From: Pseudomonadota bacterium | Lineage (GTDB): Bacteria > Pseudomonadota > Alphaproteobacteria > Rhizobiales > Xanthobacteraceae | Length of the DNA stretch: 64,000 nt | Direction of reading: 5' to 3' | NCBI GenBank assembly: GCA_018240595.1 | Contig: JAFEFL010000045.1 | Location: 1 to 64,000, forward strand | In this document: positions 35,078-43,500 of the stretch, one piece after another | How the letters are laid out: every line of letters starts with the position of its first letter | Numbering within the stretch: position 1 is the stretch's first letter | Position numbers and translations under genes: made by a program | The notes under the pieces: model-generated | What the model was told of the DNA's origin: nothing | Seen by the model: only the letters and a program-made list of their open reading frames with translations | Database searches by the model: none

Positions 35078-35708
35078 GTTCCACCTGCCGGACCAGGGGG
35101 ATTTGGGGTCCGCGACGCACCAGAACCGAGCCGGTGATGCCGCCGAGGGCTCGCGCCTGCTCGAGGTTCGATGCCCCGACGTCGATTGCCGCGGCCAGCG
35201 CCCATTGGTTCTCGATCAGCGTCGGCAGGCCGAGCGGGCGCACGACGAAGCCGGCCTCGTGCAGTCGCGGCAGCCACCAGGTCTCGATGACGATCGAATA
35301 GTGGGTGATGCCTTCGTCGAGTGCGAATTCCTGCAGCGCCGCGAGCAGCATGCAATCGGTCCGGCCGACCCGGCGTTCGCGTACGACGAAATAGCGCGAG
35401 CCTTCCCAGATGCTGTCTCCGATCGGCACGCCTTTGATGGCGGCCAATGCCGGAAAGACCTCGTTGAGCATGTGCGGCGACGTTGTCGGCGTCAGCCGTT
35501 CGCCGCCGACCACGCGGTCGCCCTCGATCGCGATCAGGTGGACCGTGTTGTCGTGGTCATAGGCGTCGATGTCTCGTCCGTCCGTTCGCTCGATGGCTTT
35601 CCAGCCGCGTTCCTTGACGAACACGTCATGCCGGATTCGGTGGTAGCTTTCGAGAATGTCCCCGTAGAGATGCCGATTGGCCGATGTAACAACGTGAACC
35701 TGCGTCAT
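35067..35708 (-). CDS. luxI: Acyl-homoserine-lactone synthase (LuxI family)
   Basis: A 213-residue autoinducer synthase. It makes an N-acyl-homoserine lactone from S-adenosylmethionine and an acyl donor. Conserved residues are present: Arg26, Phe30, Trp36 (RHDVFVKERGW), Asp48 and Asp51 (DIDAYDHDNT), Arg71 (GGERL), Glu102 and Arg105 (WEGSRYFV). I chose ATG 35708 (MTQVHVV), which has GGAGAG 5 nt upstream. It lies downstream of luxR in the same direction, as in rpaR-rpaI and bjaR-bjaI systems that use acyl- or aryl-CoA. Whether the signal is aryl, branched or fatty cannot be read from sequence. Confidence 0.92.
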   Translation of the reverse strand: MTQVHVVTSANRHLYGDILESYHRIRHDVFVKERGWKAIERTDGRDIDAYDHDNTVHLIAIEGDRVVGGERLTPTTSPHMLNEVFPALAAIKGVPIGDSIWEGSRYFVVRERRVGRTDCMLLAALQEFALDEGITHYSIVIETWWLPRLHEAGFVVRPLGLPTLIENQWALAAAIDVGASNLEQARALGGITGSVLVRRGPQIPLVRQVEHAT

Positions 35709-35710
35709 GT

Positions 35711-35747
35711 GAACTCTCCACCCCAAAAAGTTCCATGATGGGAGTTC
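35711..35747 (-). promoter_or_regulatory. Hairpin covering the luxI ribosome binding site
   Basis: On the transcript, GAACTCCCA pairs with TGGAGAGTTC (9 bp with one bulged A), separated by about 18 nt. The 3' arm is the Shine-Dalgarno region (GGAG) of luxI, ending 2 nt before the ATG at 35708. Folding would hide the site and lower AHL synthase translation. The structure is visible; the effect is inferred. Confidence 0.5.
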
Positions 35748-35750
35748 GCG

Positions 35751-35781
35751 ACAATTAATAACGTCTGACTATTGTAATTGT
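35751..35781. promoter_or_regulatory. AT-rich inverted repeat in the luxR-luxI gap
   Basis: ACAATTA (35751-35757) and TAATTGT (35775-35781) form perfect 7-bp arms 17 nt apart, in an AT-rich patch between luxR and luxI. This is the only region where a separate luxI promoter could sit. The spacing is wider than a normal 18-20 bp lux box, so the bound factor, if any, is uncertain. Confidence 0.4.
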
Positions 35782-35861
35782 TTACATGGGGCGCCCGGGG
35801 CGCCGGCGCACGCATACGCAACGCGTTGACGCGCCCCGATCTTCGGAAGATGGCGGAGAGT

Positions 35862-36602
35862 TTACGGGCTGATCAGGCGCTGCTGCAGCGCCTTCACCAC
35901 GGCATGGGTCTTGTTCTGCGCCCGCAGCTTGCGCGCGGCGCGCACCGAGTATTCGTCCACCGTGCGCTTCGACAGGTTCATGATCTCGGCGACCTCGGCC
36001 GAGGTCTTGCCCACCGCGGTCCAGGTCAGCACTTCGCGCTCGCGCTGCGTCAGCCGGTCGAACCGGCTGGTGTTGTTGGCGGTGATGATCTGGCGGATGT
36101 GTTCGAAGGCGTACATGCCCATCAGGTGAAGCGCAGGCTTCGTGCGCGGCGACAGATCGAGGTTGATGCCGCCAAGCGACACGCAAGCCTCGTAGCCCGT
36201 CAGTCCGTGGATCGGGATGCAGAACCCGTTGGCCATGCGAAAATCGGAAGCGCGATTCATGACGTCGAGCGCACGCGGCTCGGTCATTCGATCGAATGGC
36301 GCTTCGCTCCATTCGAACGGGTTCACGGTGTTGCGGCACAGCCGCACGACCGGATCGACCGCGACGTAGTTCTGCTTGATGTAGAAATCCAGCCAGGGCT
36401 GCGGCCATTTGCGCGCCAGCACCATGTTCTGGTTGAGCTTCTCGTGCGGGTTGGGCAGGCCGGTGAGGATGAAGTGCTCGAAGCCGAAGCGGCCCAGCGA
36501 CTTCTCCATTTGGTTCATGATCTCGTCGGGGCTGCGGAGTTTCTCCAGCAGTTCGACGAAATCGAAGGCCTCAGACGCGTGATCAAAGCTCGCCGATTCC
36601 AT
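35862..36602 (-). CDS. luxR: LuxR-family AHL-responsive transcriptional regulator
   Basis: A 246-residue LuxR protein. The N-terminal autoinducer domain includes PWLDFYIKQNYVAVDPVVR, with the ligand-pocket Tyr, Asp and Pro, and PFEWSE. The C-terminal HTH reads LTQREREVLTWTAVGKTSAE then AEIMNLSKRTVDEYSVRAAR. It senses the lactone made by the adjacent synthase and controls target promoters. The start is ATG 36602 (MESASFD) or 36620 (MRSRCRM). It is divergent from an aminotransferase, with a dyad in the shared region that may be its operator. Confidence 0.9.
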   Translation of the reverse strand: MESASFDHASEAFDFVELLEKLRSPDEIMNQMEKSLGRFGFEHFILTGLPNPHEKLNQNMVLARKWPQPWLDFYIKQNYVAVDPVVRLCRNTVNPFEWSEAPFDRMTEPRALDVMNRASDFRMANGFCIPIHGLTGYEACVSLGGINLDLSPRTKPALHLMGMYAFEHIRQIITANNTSRFDRLTQREREVLTWTAVGKTSAEVAEIMNLSKRTVDEYSVRAARKLRAQNKTHAVVKALQQRLISP

Positions 36603-36925
36603 CCGACACCGGCTCCGCATCGGTCGAGCCGGGGCGGGCCCGGCAGGCCACAGAAAACCGGGGGCACAAACAACGGAACAAGGTCGTATAAATCGCGGCC
36701 GCACCCCACGGCACGATAACTCTATGCTAAGATAGTTGTCCCGTCATCATAATCTAAAGCAGCGGTTGCGCCCGGTAGTACCTGCAAAAGGGCGGTGGCT
36801 CGCACAACCACGGGAACAGTTGCTGCTGGCCTGGACAACCGCAGGATGTTCGCGGCCGTTTGCTTTTGGAGGGGCGATGGGGTGAAGTGCCGCGCAAAAT
36901 CGAACCGGGCCGGGAGGCTTCTACA
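36603..36925. promoter_or_regulatory. Divergent promoter region luxR / aminotransferase with lux-box-like dyad
   Basis: A 323-bp gap without a gene. At 36715-36740 an imperfect dyad is centred between 36727 and 36728 (GAtAACTcTaT... and ...AtAGTTgTC); 8 of 13 pairs match, including the AACT/AGTT half-sites. The inner 20 bp (36718-36737) has the length of a lux box. Its place, between luxR and a divergent gene, suits autoregulation. I saw no other clear site. The aminotransferase SD GGGAGG is at the right end. Confidence 0.4.
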
Positions 36926-38107
36926 ATGTTCAAGACGATCGCGGCTTTCGACCGCATCGGCGAGGAAAATGCATTCGCGGTACTCGCCCGTGCCAATGCC
37001 CTGGCGGCGCAGGGCCGCGACATCATCAGCCTCGGCATCGGGCAGCCCGACTTCCGCACGCCGGACTTCATCGTCGAGGCCGCCGTCAAGGCGCTGCGCG
37101 ACGGCCACCACGGCTACACCGCGGCCAACGGCATCCTGCCGCTGCGCGAGGCGGTCGCCGCCGACCTCAACAAGCGCTACGGCGTCGAGGTTTCGCCCGA
37201 GAGCGTCATGATCATGCCCGGCGGCAAGCCGACCATGTTCATGTCGATCATGATGTTCGGGGAGCCCGGCGCCGAGATCATGTACCCCGACCCCGGCTTC
37301 CCGATCTATCGCTCGATGATCGAGTTCACCGGAGCGACGCCGGTCCCGGTGCCGATCCGCGAGGAGAACGGCTTTGCCTTCTCGGCCGACGAGACGCTCA
37401 AGCTGATCACGCCGAAGACGCGGCTCATCATCGTCAACTCGCCGGCCAATCCGACCGGCGGCGTCACGCCCAAGTCGGAAGTGGACAAGCTGGTCGCCGG
37501 ACTGGAGAAGTGGCCGGACGTCGCCATCATGTCGGACGAGATCTACGACCACATGGTCTATGACGGCGAGAAGCATGTCTGCCTGCTGTCATATCCGTCG
37601 ATCCGCGATCGCCTGATCCTGCTCAACGGCTGGTCGAAGACCTATGCCATGACCGGCTGGCGTCTCGGCTATGCGATCTTCCCGGGCAAGCTCTACGACT
37701 ACGCGCGCAAGCTCGCGGTCAACCTGCATTCCTGCGTCAACGCCTCGGCGCAATATGCCGGGCTCGCGGCGCTCACCGGACCGCAGGACGAAGTCGCCAG
37801 GATGATCGCCGAGTTCGACAAGCGGCGCAAAGTCGTGGTCGAGGGTCTGAACAAACTGCCCGGCGTGTCCTGCATCACGCCGAAGGGCGCGTTCTACGCC
37901 TTCCCCAACATCAAGGGGACCGGCTGGAAAGCCAAGGAACTGGCCACGACGCTGCTCAACGAAACCGGCGTCGTCACCATCGGCGGTCCGGACTTCGGCA
38001 TTCTCGGCGAAGGCTATCTGCGGCTGTCCTACGCCAACTCGACCGAGAACATCCTCAAGGCGCTCGACCGCATGGGCGACTTCCTGGCGAAGAAGAAGGC
38101 GGCGTAA
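36926..38107 (+). CDS. Pyridoxal-phosphate aminotransferase, class I/II
   Basis: A 393-residue fold-type I aminotransferase of the AspB/Aat group. It has SLGIGQPDFRTPDF at the N-terminus, the conserved Asn in NSPANPTGGV, Asp and Tyr in IMSDEIYDHMVYDG, the PLP lysine in NGWSKTYAMTGWRLG and the substrate Arg in YLRLSYANS. The specific amino acid is not determined. I chose ATG 36926 (MFKTIAAFD), preceded by GGGAGG. It starts 323 bp from divergent luxR, so it may be quorum-regulated. Confidence 0.9.
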   Translation: MFKTIAAFDRIGEENAFAVLARANALAAQGRDIISLGIGQPDFRTPDFIVEAAVKALRDGHHGYTAANGILPLREAVAADLNKRYGVEVSPESVMIMPGGKPTMFMSIMMFGEPGAEIMYPDPGFPIYRSMIEFTGATPVPVPIREENGFAFSADETLKLITPKTRLIIVNSPANPTGGVTPKSEVDKLVAGLEKWPDVAIMSDEIYDHMVYDGEKHVCLLSYPSIRDRLILLNGWSKTYAMTGWRLGYAIFPGKLYDYARKLAVNLHSCVNASAQYAGLAALTGPQDEVARMIAEFDKRRKVVVEGLNKLPGVSCITPKGAFYAFPNIKGTGWKAKELATTLLNETGVVTIGGPDFGILGEGYLRLSYANSTENILKALDRMGDFLAKKKAA

Positions 38108-38110
38108 GGG

Positions 38111-39421
38111 TCAGCTTCGCTTTTGTGGAGTATCGGGCGCCGCCTGGCGGGTAATGCGCACGTCGCGCACCGGGTAGGGGATCTCGATGCCTTCTTCCTT
38201 GAAGGCATCCCACAGCGCGAGCATCACCGGTGCGCGCACCGTGATGATGCCGTTGTCCGGGTCGGCGATCCAGTAACGCAGCGAGAAGTTCAGCGACGAG
38301 TCGCCGAACTCCTCGAAATAACACACCGGCTCGGGGTCGTGGAGAACCCGCGGCACCCGCAGCGCCGCCGCCACCGCGACCTTGCGCACGTGATGCGGAT
38401 CGCTGTCATAGCTGACGCCGAAGGTGGACTTCAGCATCATGCGGTTGTTCGAGTAGGACCAGTTGATCACCTGCTGCGTGACGAAATCCTCGTTCGGCAC
38501 CAGGATTTCGCGGCCGTCGCGGGTATCCACCGACGTATAGCGGGCGCCCATATTCGTCACCCAGCCGACCTGATCGCCGATGGTGATGACGTCGCCGGGT
38601 TTGATCGACTTGTCGGCGAGGAGGATGATGCCGCTGATGAAGTTCGACACGATCTTCTGTAAACCAAAGCCGAGGCCGACGCCGATGGCGCCGGAGAAGA
38701 AGGCGAGCGCCGAGAGGTCGATGCCGACGCTCGACAGCACGATTACGATCGCCAGCGCGATGAACAGGATGCGCGCGACCTTGCCGATCAGCACCTGAAC
38801 CGAAGGCGTGAGGTCGGTCACGCTGCGCAGCCGCCGTTCGACGAAGTCGCTGACCGTATTGGCGACCCACATCGCTATCAGCAGCAGAATCGCGGCCTTG
38901 ATGACGACGAGGGCGGACAAACGCAGGCCACCGATCACCACGGCGTAGCTGTCCAGCGCTTCGCGTACGGCCGAGCGCAGCCCGAGAATGTCGAGTGCGG
39001 CGAAGGTCCACGCCGCGATCGCGACGACGCGGTGCACGAATTGATTACGGATCAGGCCGGCCACCAGCGCGATGACAACCCAGGCGGTGGCGAGGCTGAC
39101 GGCGACGCCGACCAGATAGGATTGGCTCGGCCAGGTCAGCGACAGCATGACCGTGCGCGCGATCAGCGCCAGGAGAATAAAGACGATGGTGCCGACGCTG
39201 TCGAGGAAGGTCCGCGTCAGCACCCTCAGCATCGGCGGCCAGCCCATGGTGAGTGAGGTGATATCGACGCGCTTGCGGACCATCGCGCCGCTGATGGCGC
39301 CGATCGTCCCGGTCGCCAGCAGCACGATGAATTGCACGATCAGCCAGAACGAGGAGAGGTCGGAGAGCAGGCCCTGAAGCGCCGCGATGGTGTGCGTGGC
39401 GAGGTTTTGCAGGCCGTTCAT
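38111..39421 (-). CDS. mscS: Mechanosensitive ion channel, MscS family
   Basis: A 436-residue MscS-family protein with several extra N-terminal helices before the core. The pore helix is ALAFFSGAIGVGLGFGLQKI, with the Gly/Ala packing typical of TM3. It is followed by the beta domain (SIKPGDVITIGDQVGWV, LVPNEDFVTQQVINWS) and the C-terminal vestibule part. It releases solutes during hypo-osmotic shock. Larger than E. coli MscS (286 aa). Convergent with the aminotransferase across 3 bp, so no terminator separates them. Confidence 0.92.
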   Translation of the reverse strand: MNGLQNLATHTIAALQGLLSDLSSFWLIVQFIVLLATGTIGAISGAMVRKRVDITSLTMGWPPMLRVLTRTFLDSVGTIVFILLALIARTVMLSLTWPSQSYLVGVAVSLATAWVVIALVAGLIRNQFVHRVVAIAAWTFAALDILGLRSAVREALDSYAVVIGGLRLSALVVIKAAILLLIAMWVANTVSDFVERRLRSVTDLTPSVQVLIGKVARILFIALAIVIVLSSVGIDLSALAFFSGAIGVGLGFGLQKIVSNFISGIILLADKSIKPGDVITIGDQVGWVTNMGARYTSVDTRDGREILVPNEDFVTQQVINWSYSNNRMMLKSTFGVSYDSDPHHVRKVAVAAALRVPRVLHDPEPVCYFEEFGDSSLNFSLRYWIADPDNGIITVRAPVMLALWDAFKEEGIEIPYPVRDVRITRQAAPDTPQKRS

Positions 39422-39571
39422 GCCAGGACCCCTTGGGAGCGCGCTCCCGGATGCCGGACGATCCGATCAAACCGGCCGCCGTCACGGCACTTTGCGCAAT
39501 CCATAGCAAACCGCGATCCGCGCCGTGCCCGGTCCGGAAGGGTTATGCACATGTACAAGGCGCTGGCTGGA

Positions 39572-40519
39572 CTAGCGCAGCGTCAGCCGGAAGCCGATCA
39601 GCACGATGGCGAGGCCGACAACCTGCGGCCAGCTTGGCACGATGCCGAGCGCCAGATAGCCGATGATCATCGAGAAGCCCGGCACCAGTGCCGGGAAGGT
39701 CGAAGCCCGGCTGGCGCCGAGGATGGCGACGGCGCGAGCGAATAGAAAGATCGGCAGCACGCCGGCGACGAAGCCTTGCGCGACGATCTGCAGAAGCGTT
39801 TCACCCCAGCCGAAACTGAAAAGATGGCCGGTGCCGAACAGCAGGAAATAGACGGGGGCGTAAACCAGCACCGACATCAGGCCGACGGCGGCGGCCACCC
39901 GCATGCCGGCGACGCGCCATTGCCGCAACATGATCCCGAACATCGCCCACAGCGCACCGGCGGTGGCGAACAGCAGATCGCCGCCGATGCCATGCGTGCC
40001 GATGGTCGCGACCGACTCGATGCCGAACACGATGAGGCCGGCGGTGATGGTTGCGGCGCCGATGAGCCGCGATGCCGACAACCGCTCCTTGAGCAGCATC
40101 GCCGCCAGCAGGATGCCGGCCAATGCCGCGGTCGCCGGCTGGATGGTGGTACCGTGTCCGAACGGCACCAGAATAAATCCGGTATAGGCGACCAGCGCCT
40201 GGGTCGGGCCGGACAGGGCCGCGAGGATAAAACCGCGGCCCCAGCCGACGCCGCCGACATCGGCGATGCCGTAATGAAAGACGAGAGGGATCAGTAACAG
40301 CCCGGTCCAGACATAGCGATGCACCGCCAGATCGGCCGGCGAGAAGCCGATGACGATGCCGTGTTTCGCCACCGCGAACCCCGCCGCCCACGCCAGCGCC
40401 GCACCGATGCCGCAGGCAACGCCAATGAAGAAACCGGGCGTTGTTCCGCCCGGCGAAACTACGGACTTTAGAGGGGTGTCCTGCAACGGCTGATCCAGTT
40501 TTTTGTGGCGCGCGGTCAT
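39572..40519 (-). CDS. EamA/DMT-family transporter
   Basis: About 315 residues with ten hydrophobic helices in two EamA repeats (ALAWAAGFAVAKHGIVIGF in the first, LLFATAGALWAMFGIMLRQW in the second). Probably a small-metabolite exporter. I prefer ATG 40519 (MTARHKKLDQ), since the 26 residues encoded upstream are Cys/Arg-rich and uncharacteristic. It is divergent from the BKACE gene (40620) across about 100 bp. Confidence 0.83.
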   Translation of the reverse strand: MTARHKKLDQPLQDTPLKSVVSPGGTTPGFFIGVACGIGAALAWAAGFAVAKHGIVIGFSPADLAVHRYVWTGLLLIPLVFHYGIADVGGVGWGRGFILAALSGPTQALVAYTGFILVPFGHGTTIQPATAALAGILLAAMLLKERLSASRLIGAATITAGLIVFGIESVATIGTHGIGGDLLFATAGALWAMFGIMLRQWRVAGMRVAAAVGLMSVLVYAPVYFLLFGTGHLFSFGWGETLLQIVAQGFVAGVLPIFLFARAVAILGASRASTFPALVPGFSMIIGYLALGIVPSWPQVVGLAIVLIGFRLTLR

Positions 40520-40619
40520 GCGCCGTGCGAGGTGACGTCCGCCCGGCACATACTCTAGGATTGCCGGACAAGTCCAACGACCAAGAAAACATCGCACCTA
40601 CGCCAAGGACGGATAGCTC

Positions 40620-41555
40620 ATGGCTAAAGCCCGCAAAGTCATCATTACCTGTGCCGTGACCGGCGGCATCCACACGCCGTCGATGTCGCCGCATCTGCCG
40701 GTCACCGCGCAGGAAATCGCCGATGCGGCCATCGGCGCGGCCGAAGCCGGCGCGGCGGTGGTGCACCTCCATGCGCGCAATCCGCAGGACGGCCGGCCGG
40801 ATCAGTCGCCCGAGCTGTTCTCGCCATTCCTCAAGGTTATCAAGCAGCGCTCGGACGTCGTCCTCAATCTGACCACGGGCGGCGCGCCGACGATGACGGT
40901 GGAAGAGCGTCTGCGCCCGGCGGCGACGTTCAAGCCGGAAGTCGCCTCGCTCAACATGGGCACGATGAATTTCGGCCTCTATCCGATGATCGAGCGCTTC
41001 AAGGGCAAGTTCAAATACGATTGGGAGGAGCCTTATCTCGAAGGCACCCGCAAGGGCATGTTCAAGAACACGCTCGCCGACATCGAGATGATCCTGACGA
41101 CCTGTGCCGAGAACGGCACGCGCTTCGAGGTCGAGTGCTACGACATCGGCCATCTCTACACGCTGAAGCACTTCCTCGACCGCGGCGTGATCAAGGCGCC
41201 GCTGTTCATCCAGTCGGTGTTCGGCATTCTCGGCGGCATCGGCACGCATCCCGAAGACGTCATCATGATGAAGCGCACCGCCGACCGTCTGTTCGGTGAC
41301 CAGTATCATTGGTCCGTGCTCGGCGCCGGCGCGGCGCAGATGCGTATCGCCGCGATGGCGGCGTCGATGGGCGGCAATGTGCGCGTCGGTCTCGAGGATT
41401 CGCTGTGGATCGGCCCCGGCAAGCTCGCCGAGTCGAACGCGCAGCAGGTCAAGAAGGTGCGGCAGATTCTCGAGGGCCTCGGTCTCGAGATCGCCTCGCC
41501 GGACGACGCCCGCGAGATCCTGTCGTTGAAGGGCGGCGACAAAGTCGCGTTCTGA
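40620..41555 (+). CDS. BKACE-family beta-keto acid cleavage enzyme
   Basis: A 311-residue (beta/alpha)8 zinc enzyme of the BKACE (DUF849) family. Members condense a beta-keto acid with acetyl-CoA to give acetoacetate plus a CoA ester, as in 3-keto-5-aminohexanoate cleavage. Signature segments are TCAVTGGIHTPSMSPHLPVT, AAVVHLHARNPQDGRP (His-x-His zinc site), FEVECYDIGHLY and HWSVLGAGAAQM. The beta-keto acid acted on varies between members and cannot be read here. The stop overlaps the start of a TRAP small subunit (TGATG), so import of the substrate is likely linked. Confidence 0.9.
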   Translation: MAKARKVIITCAVTGGIHTPSMSPHLPVTAQEIADAAIGAAEAGAAVVHLHARNPQDGRPDQSPELFSPFLKVIKQRSDVVLNLTTGGAPTMTVEERLRPAATFKPEVASLNMGTMNFGLYPMIERFKGKFKYDWEEPYLEGTRKGMFKNTLADIEMILTTCAENGTRFEVECYDIGHLYTLKHFLDRGVIKAPLFIQSVFGILGGIGTHPEDVIMMKRTADRLFGDQYHWSVLGAGAAQMRIAAMAASMGGNVRVGLEDSLWIGPGKLAESNAQQVKKVRQILEGLGLEIASPDDAREILSLKGGDKVAF

Positions 41556-42094
41556 TGGCGGAGCGGACACGTTCACCCCTGGCGGCGGCCGCCCTGGCCG
41601 ACCGGCTGTCGCGGTCCATGATGGTCATGGCCGCGGCCCTGACCTTCGTGCTGGCGATCGTCGTCCTTGCCGACACGGTGAGCCGCGCCTTCAGCCGCCA
41701 TCCGCTCGGCGGGGCCGGCGATGTGGTCGGCAATGCCATCGTGATGATCGTGTTTCTGCAGGCCGGCTATGCGGTGCGCTGCCGGTCGATGGTGCGCGCC
41801 GATTTCATCCTTGGCCTGATGCCGTGGCCGACCCGCCGTGTCGTCCTTGCGGCCGGCTACGGTCTTGGCGCGCTGCTGTTCGGCGCCTTGTTCGCCGCCA
41901 ACTGGGATCCGGCCATCACCGCCTTCCTGCGCGGCAGCGGACCGGGATTTCCGGCCTGGCCGGCGCGCCTTGTCATTCTGGCCGGCGCGGCCATGACGGC
42001 GGTCAACTATATCGTTCTCGGGTTCCTCGATCTGACCGGGGCCGAGCCGACCCTGGAAGGCGAACTCGCCGATCTCGGCCAACTGGAGCCCTGA
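41555..42094 (+). CDS. dctQ: TRAP transporter small permease subunit (DctQ)
   Basis: A 179-residue DctQ-family protein with four membrane helices (MMVMAAALTFVLAIVVLADT is the first). VGNAIVMIVFLQAGYAVRCR carries the family mid-region. ATG 41555 shares one base with the BKACE stop (TGATG). Followed by dctM at 42120. No periplasmic DctP is encoded on either side of the BKACE-dctQM unit. Confidence 0.85.
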   Translation: MAERTRSPLAAAALADRLSRSMMVMAAALTFVLAIVVLADTVSRAFSRHPLGGAGDVVGNAIVMIVFLQAGYAVRCRSMVRADFILGLMPWPTRRVVLAAGYGLGALLFGALFAANWDPAITAFLRGSGPGFPAWPARLVILAGAAMTAVNYIVLGFLDLTGAEPTLEGELADLGQLEP

Positions 42095-42119
42095 CCGGCC
42101 GGCATGCTAAGGCGGGCCG

Positions 42120-43415
42120 GTGATTGGATTGGGCGCCGCTACGCTTTTGATTGCCGGGCTGGTTCTGCTGGTCGCCCTGGGCGCCCAGATCGCCGTCGCA
42201 TTGGGCGTCGTCGGCGTCCTCGGCATTTGGTGGGCAACCGGGGACTGGCACGCCACGGCCACGATCCTGGCCGGCGCCACCTATGAGGGCCTGCGCCAGC
42301 CGCTGCTTCTGCTTATTCCGCTGCTGCTGCTGATGGGCGAATTTATCGCCCGCTCCGGCGCCCTCACCGCCGTCTTCCATCTTCTCGCGCGCGAGTTGCG
42401 TGGCATGCCGGGCGGCGCAGCATTGGCCGCCATGGTCAGCCAGGCGCTCTACGCCTTCGCTGCCGGCGCGAGCGCATCGGGCGCGGCCGGGTTTACCCGT
42501 GTGACCTATCCGGCGATCAAGCGCGATGGCTATGACGGCGGCACGGCGCTGGGCCTGCTCGCGAGTTCGGCGGCGCTTGGCGCGCTCATTCCGCCGAGCG
42601 TCCTGCTCGCAGTCTGGGGGATTCTCGCCCATCAACCGCTCGGATCGCTTTTCCTTGCCGCCATCCCGCCGGCGATACTGATCGCAATCCTGTTTGCCTC
42701 GATGATCGCCTCCATCGCCGTTAAGCCGGCGACGCGGCCGGTTGCCGATGCGCTGGAGCGCTTGCCGCCCCATGCGATCGAAGGCGCCCTGGGTATTGTT
42801 GTCACGCTCATCGTCATCCTCGGCAGCATCGGCACGCGGCTAATGACGCCGCTCGAAGCCGCCAGCGTCGGCGCGGTGATCGGGCTCCTGATGGCGCTAC
42901 GCGCCGGCATGCGGTTGCCGGCCATTGTCGAGGCCATCCTGGTCGTCGGCCGCGCCGCGGCGCCCATCCTGCTGCTCATTTTCGCGGCGCAGATCTACGG
43001 CCAGGCGCTGGCCGTCACCGGGGTCGGCGCGGCGATCGAGAGGACCATCGCGGGTTTTGGTCTCGGCCTCGGCCTCGTCACCATGATCGCGATCTGGCTG
43101 ATCCTGTCGATCGCCCTCGATCAACTGTCGATCATGGCGCTGACGGTTGCCGTTTTTTCTCCGGTCGCGGTCCGGCTGGGCATCGATCCACTCGCCTTTG
43201 CCGTGCTCGGCGTGATGGCACTCGAGGCGGCTCAGCTTCTGCCGCCCTTCGGCCTGCTCGTGTTCACGGCCAAGGCCTCGGTCGGGGATGACGGCGTCGC
43301 GCTGCCGGACATCTTCCGACACGTGCTGCCGTTCCTACTGATCATGCTGGCCGTTATCTTACTTTTGGCGGCATTCCCGCAGATTGCGCTGTGGCTGCCG
43401 CGGCTCGTCTCCTAA
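42120..43415 (+). CDS. dctM: TRAP transporter large permease subunit (DctM)
   Basis: A 431-residue DctM-family channel with about 12 helices. It has LLIPLLLLMGEFIARSGALT, AAGASASGAAGFTRVTYPAI (matching the SGSAVADVAA region of the other DctM at 9810) and LLASSAALGALIPPSVLLAV. The likely start is GTG 42120, since no ATG is available close by; the SD is weak. It forms the membrane module with DctQ. The missing binding protein must come from elsewhere if the transporter is active. Confidence 0.87.
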   Translation: MIGLGAATLLIAGLVLLVALGAQIAVALGVVGVLGIWWATGDWHATATILAGATYEGLRQPLLLLIPLLLLMGEFIARSGALTAVFHLLARELRGMPGGAALAAMVSQALYAFAAGASASGAAGFTRVTYPAIKRDGYDGGTALGLLASSAALGALIPPSVLLAVWGILAHQPLGSLFLAAIPPAILIAILFASMIASIAVKPATRPVADALERLPPHAIEGALGIVVTLIVILGSIGTRLMTPLEAASVGAVIGLLMALRAGMRLPAIVEAILVVGRAAAPILLLIFAAQIYGQALAVTGVGAAIERTIAGFGLGLGLVTMIAIWLILSIALDQLSIMALTVAVFSPVAVRLGIDPLAFAVLGVMALEAAQLLPPFGLLVFTAKASVGDDGVALPDIFRHVLPFLLIMLAVILLLAAFPQIALWLPRLVS

Positions 43416-43500
43416 GGAGCGCCTTCGGCAGCGACAAAGTGCGCATGGGGTTGACGAACGCGATTTTGCGCGCTTCGTAAAACTTCATCCCGGAGGCCCG

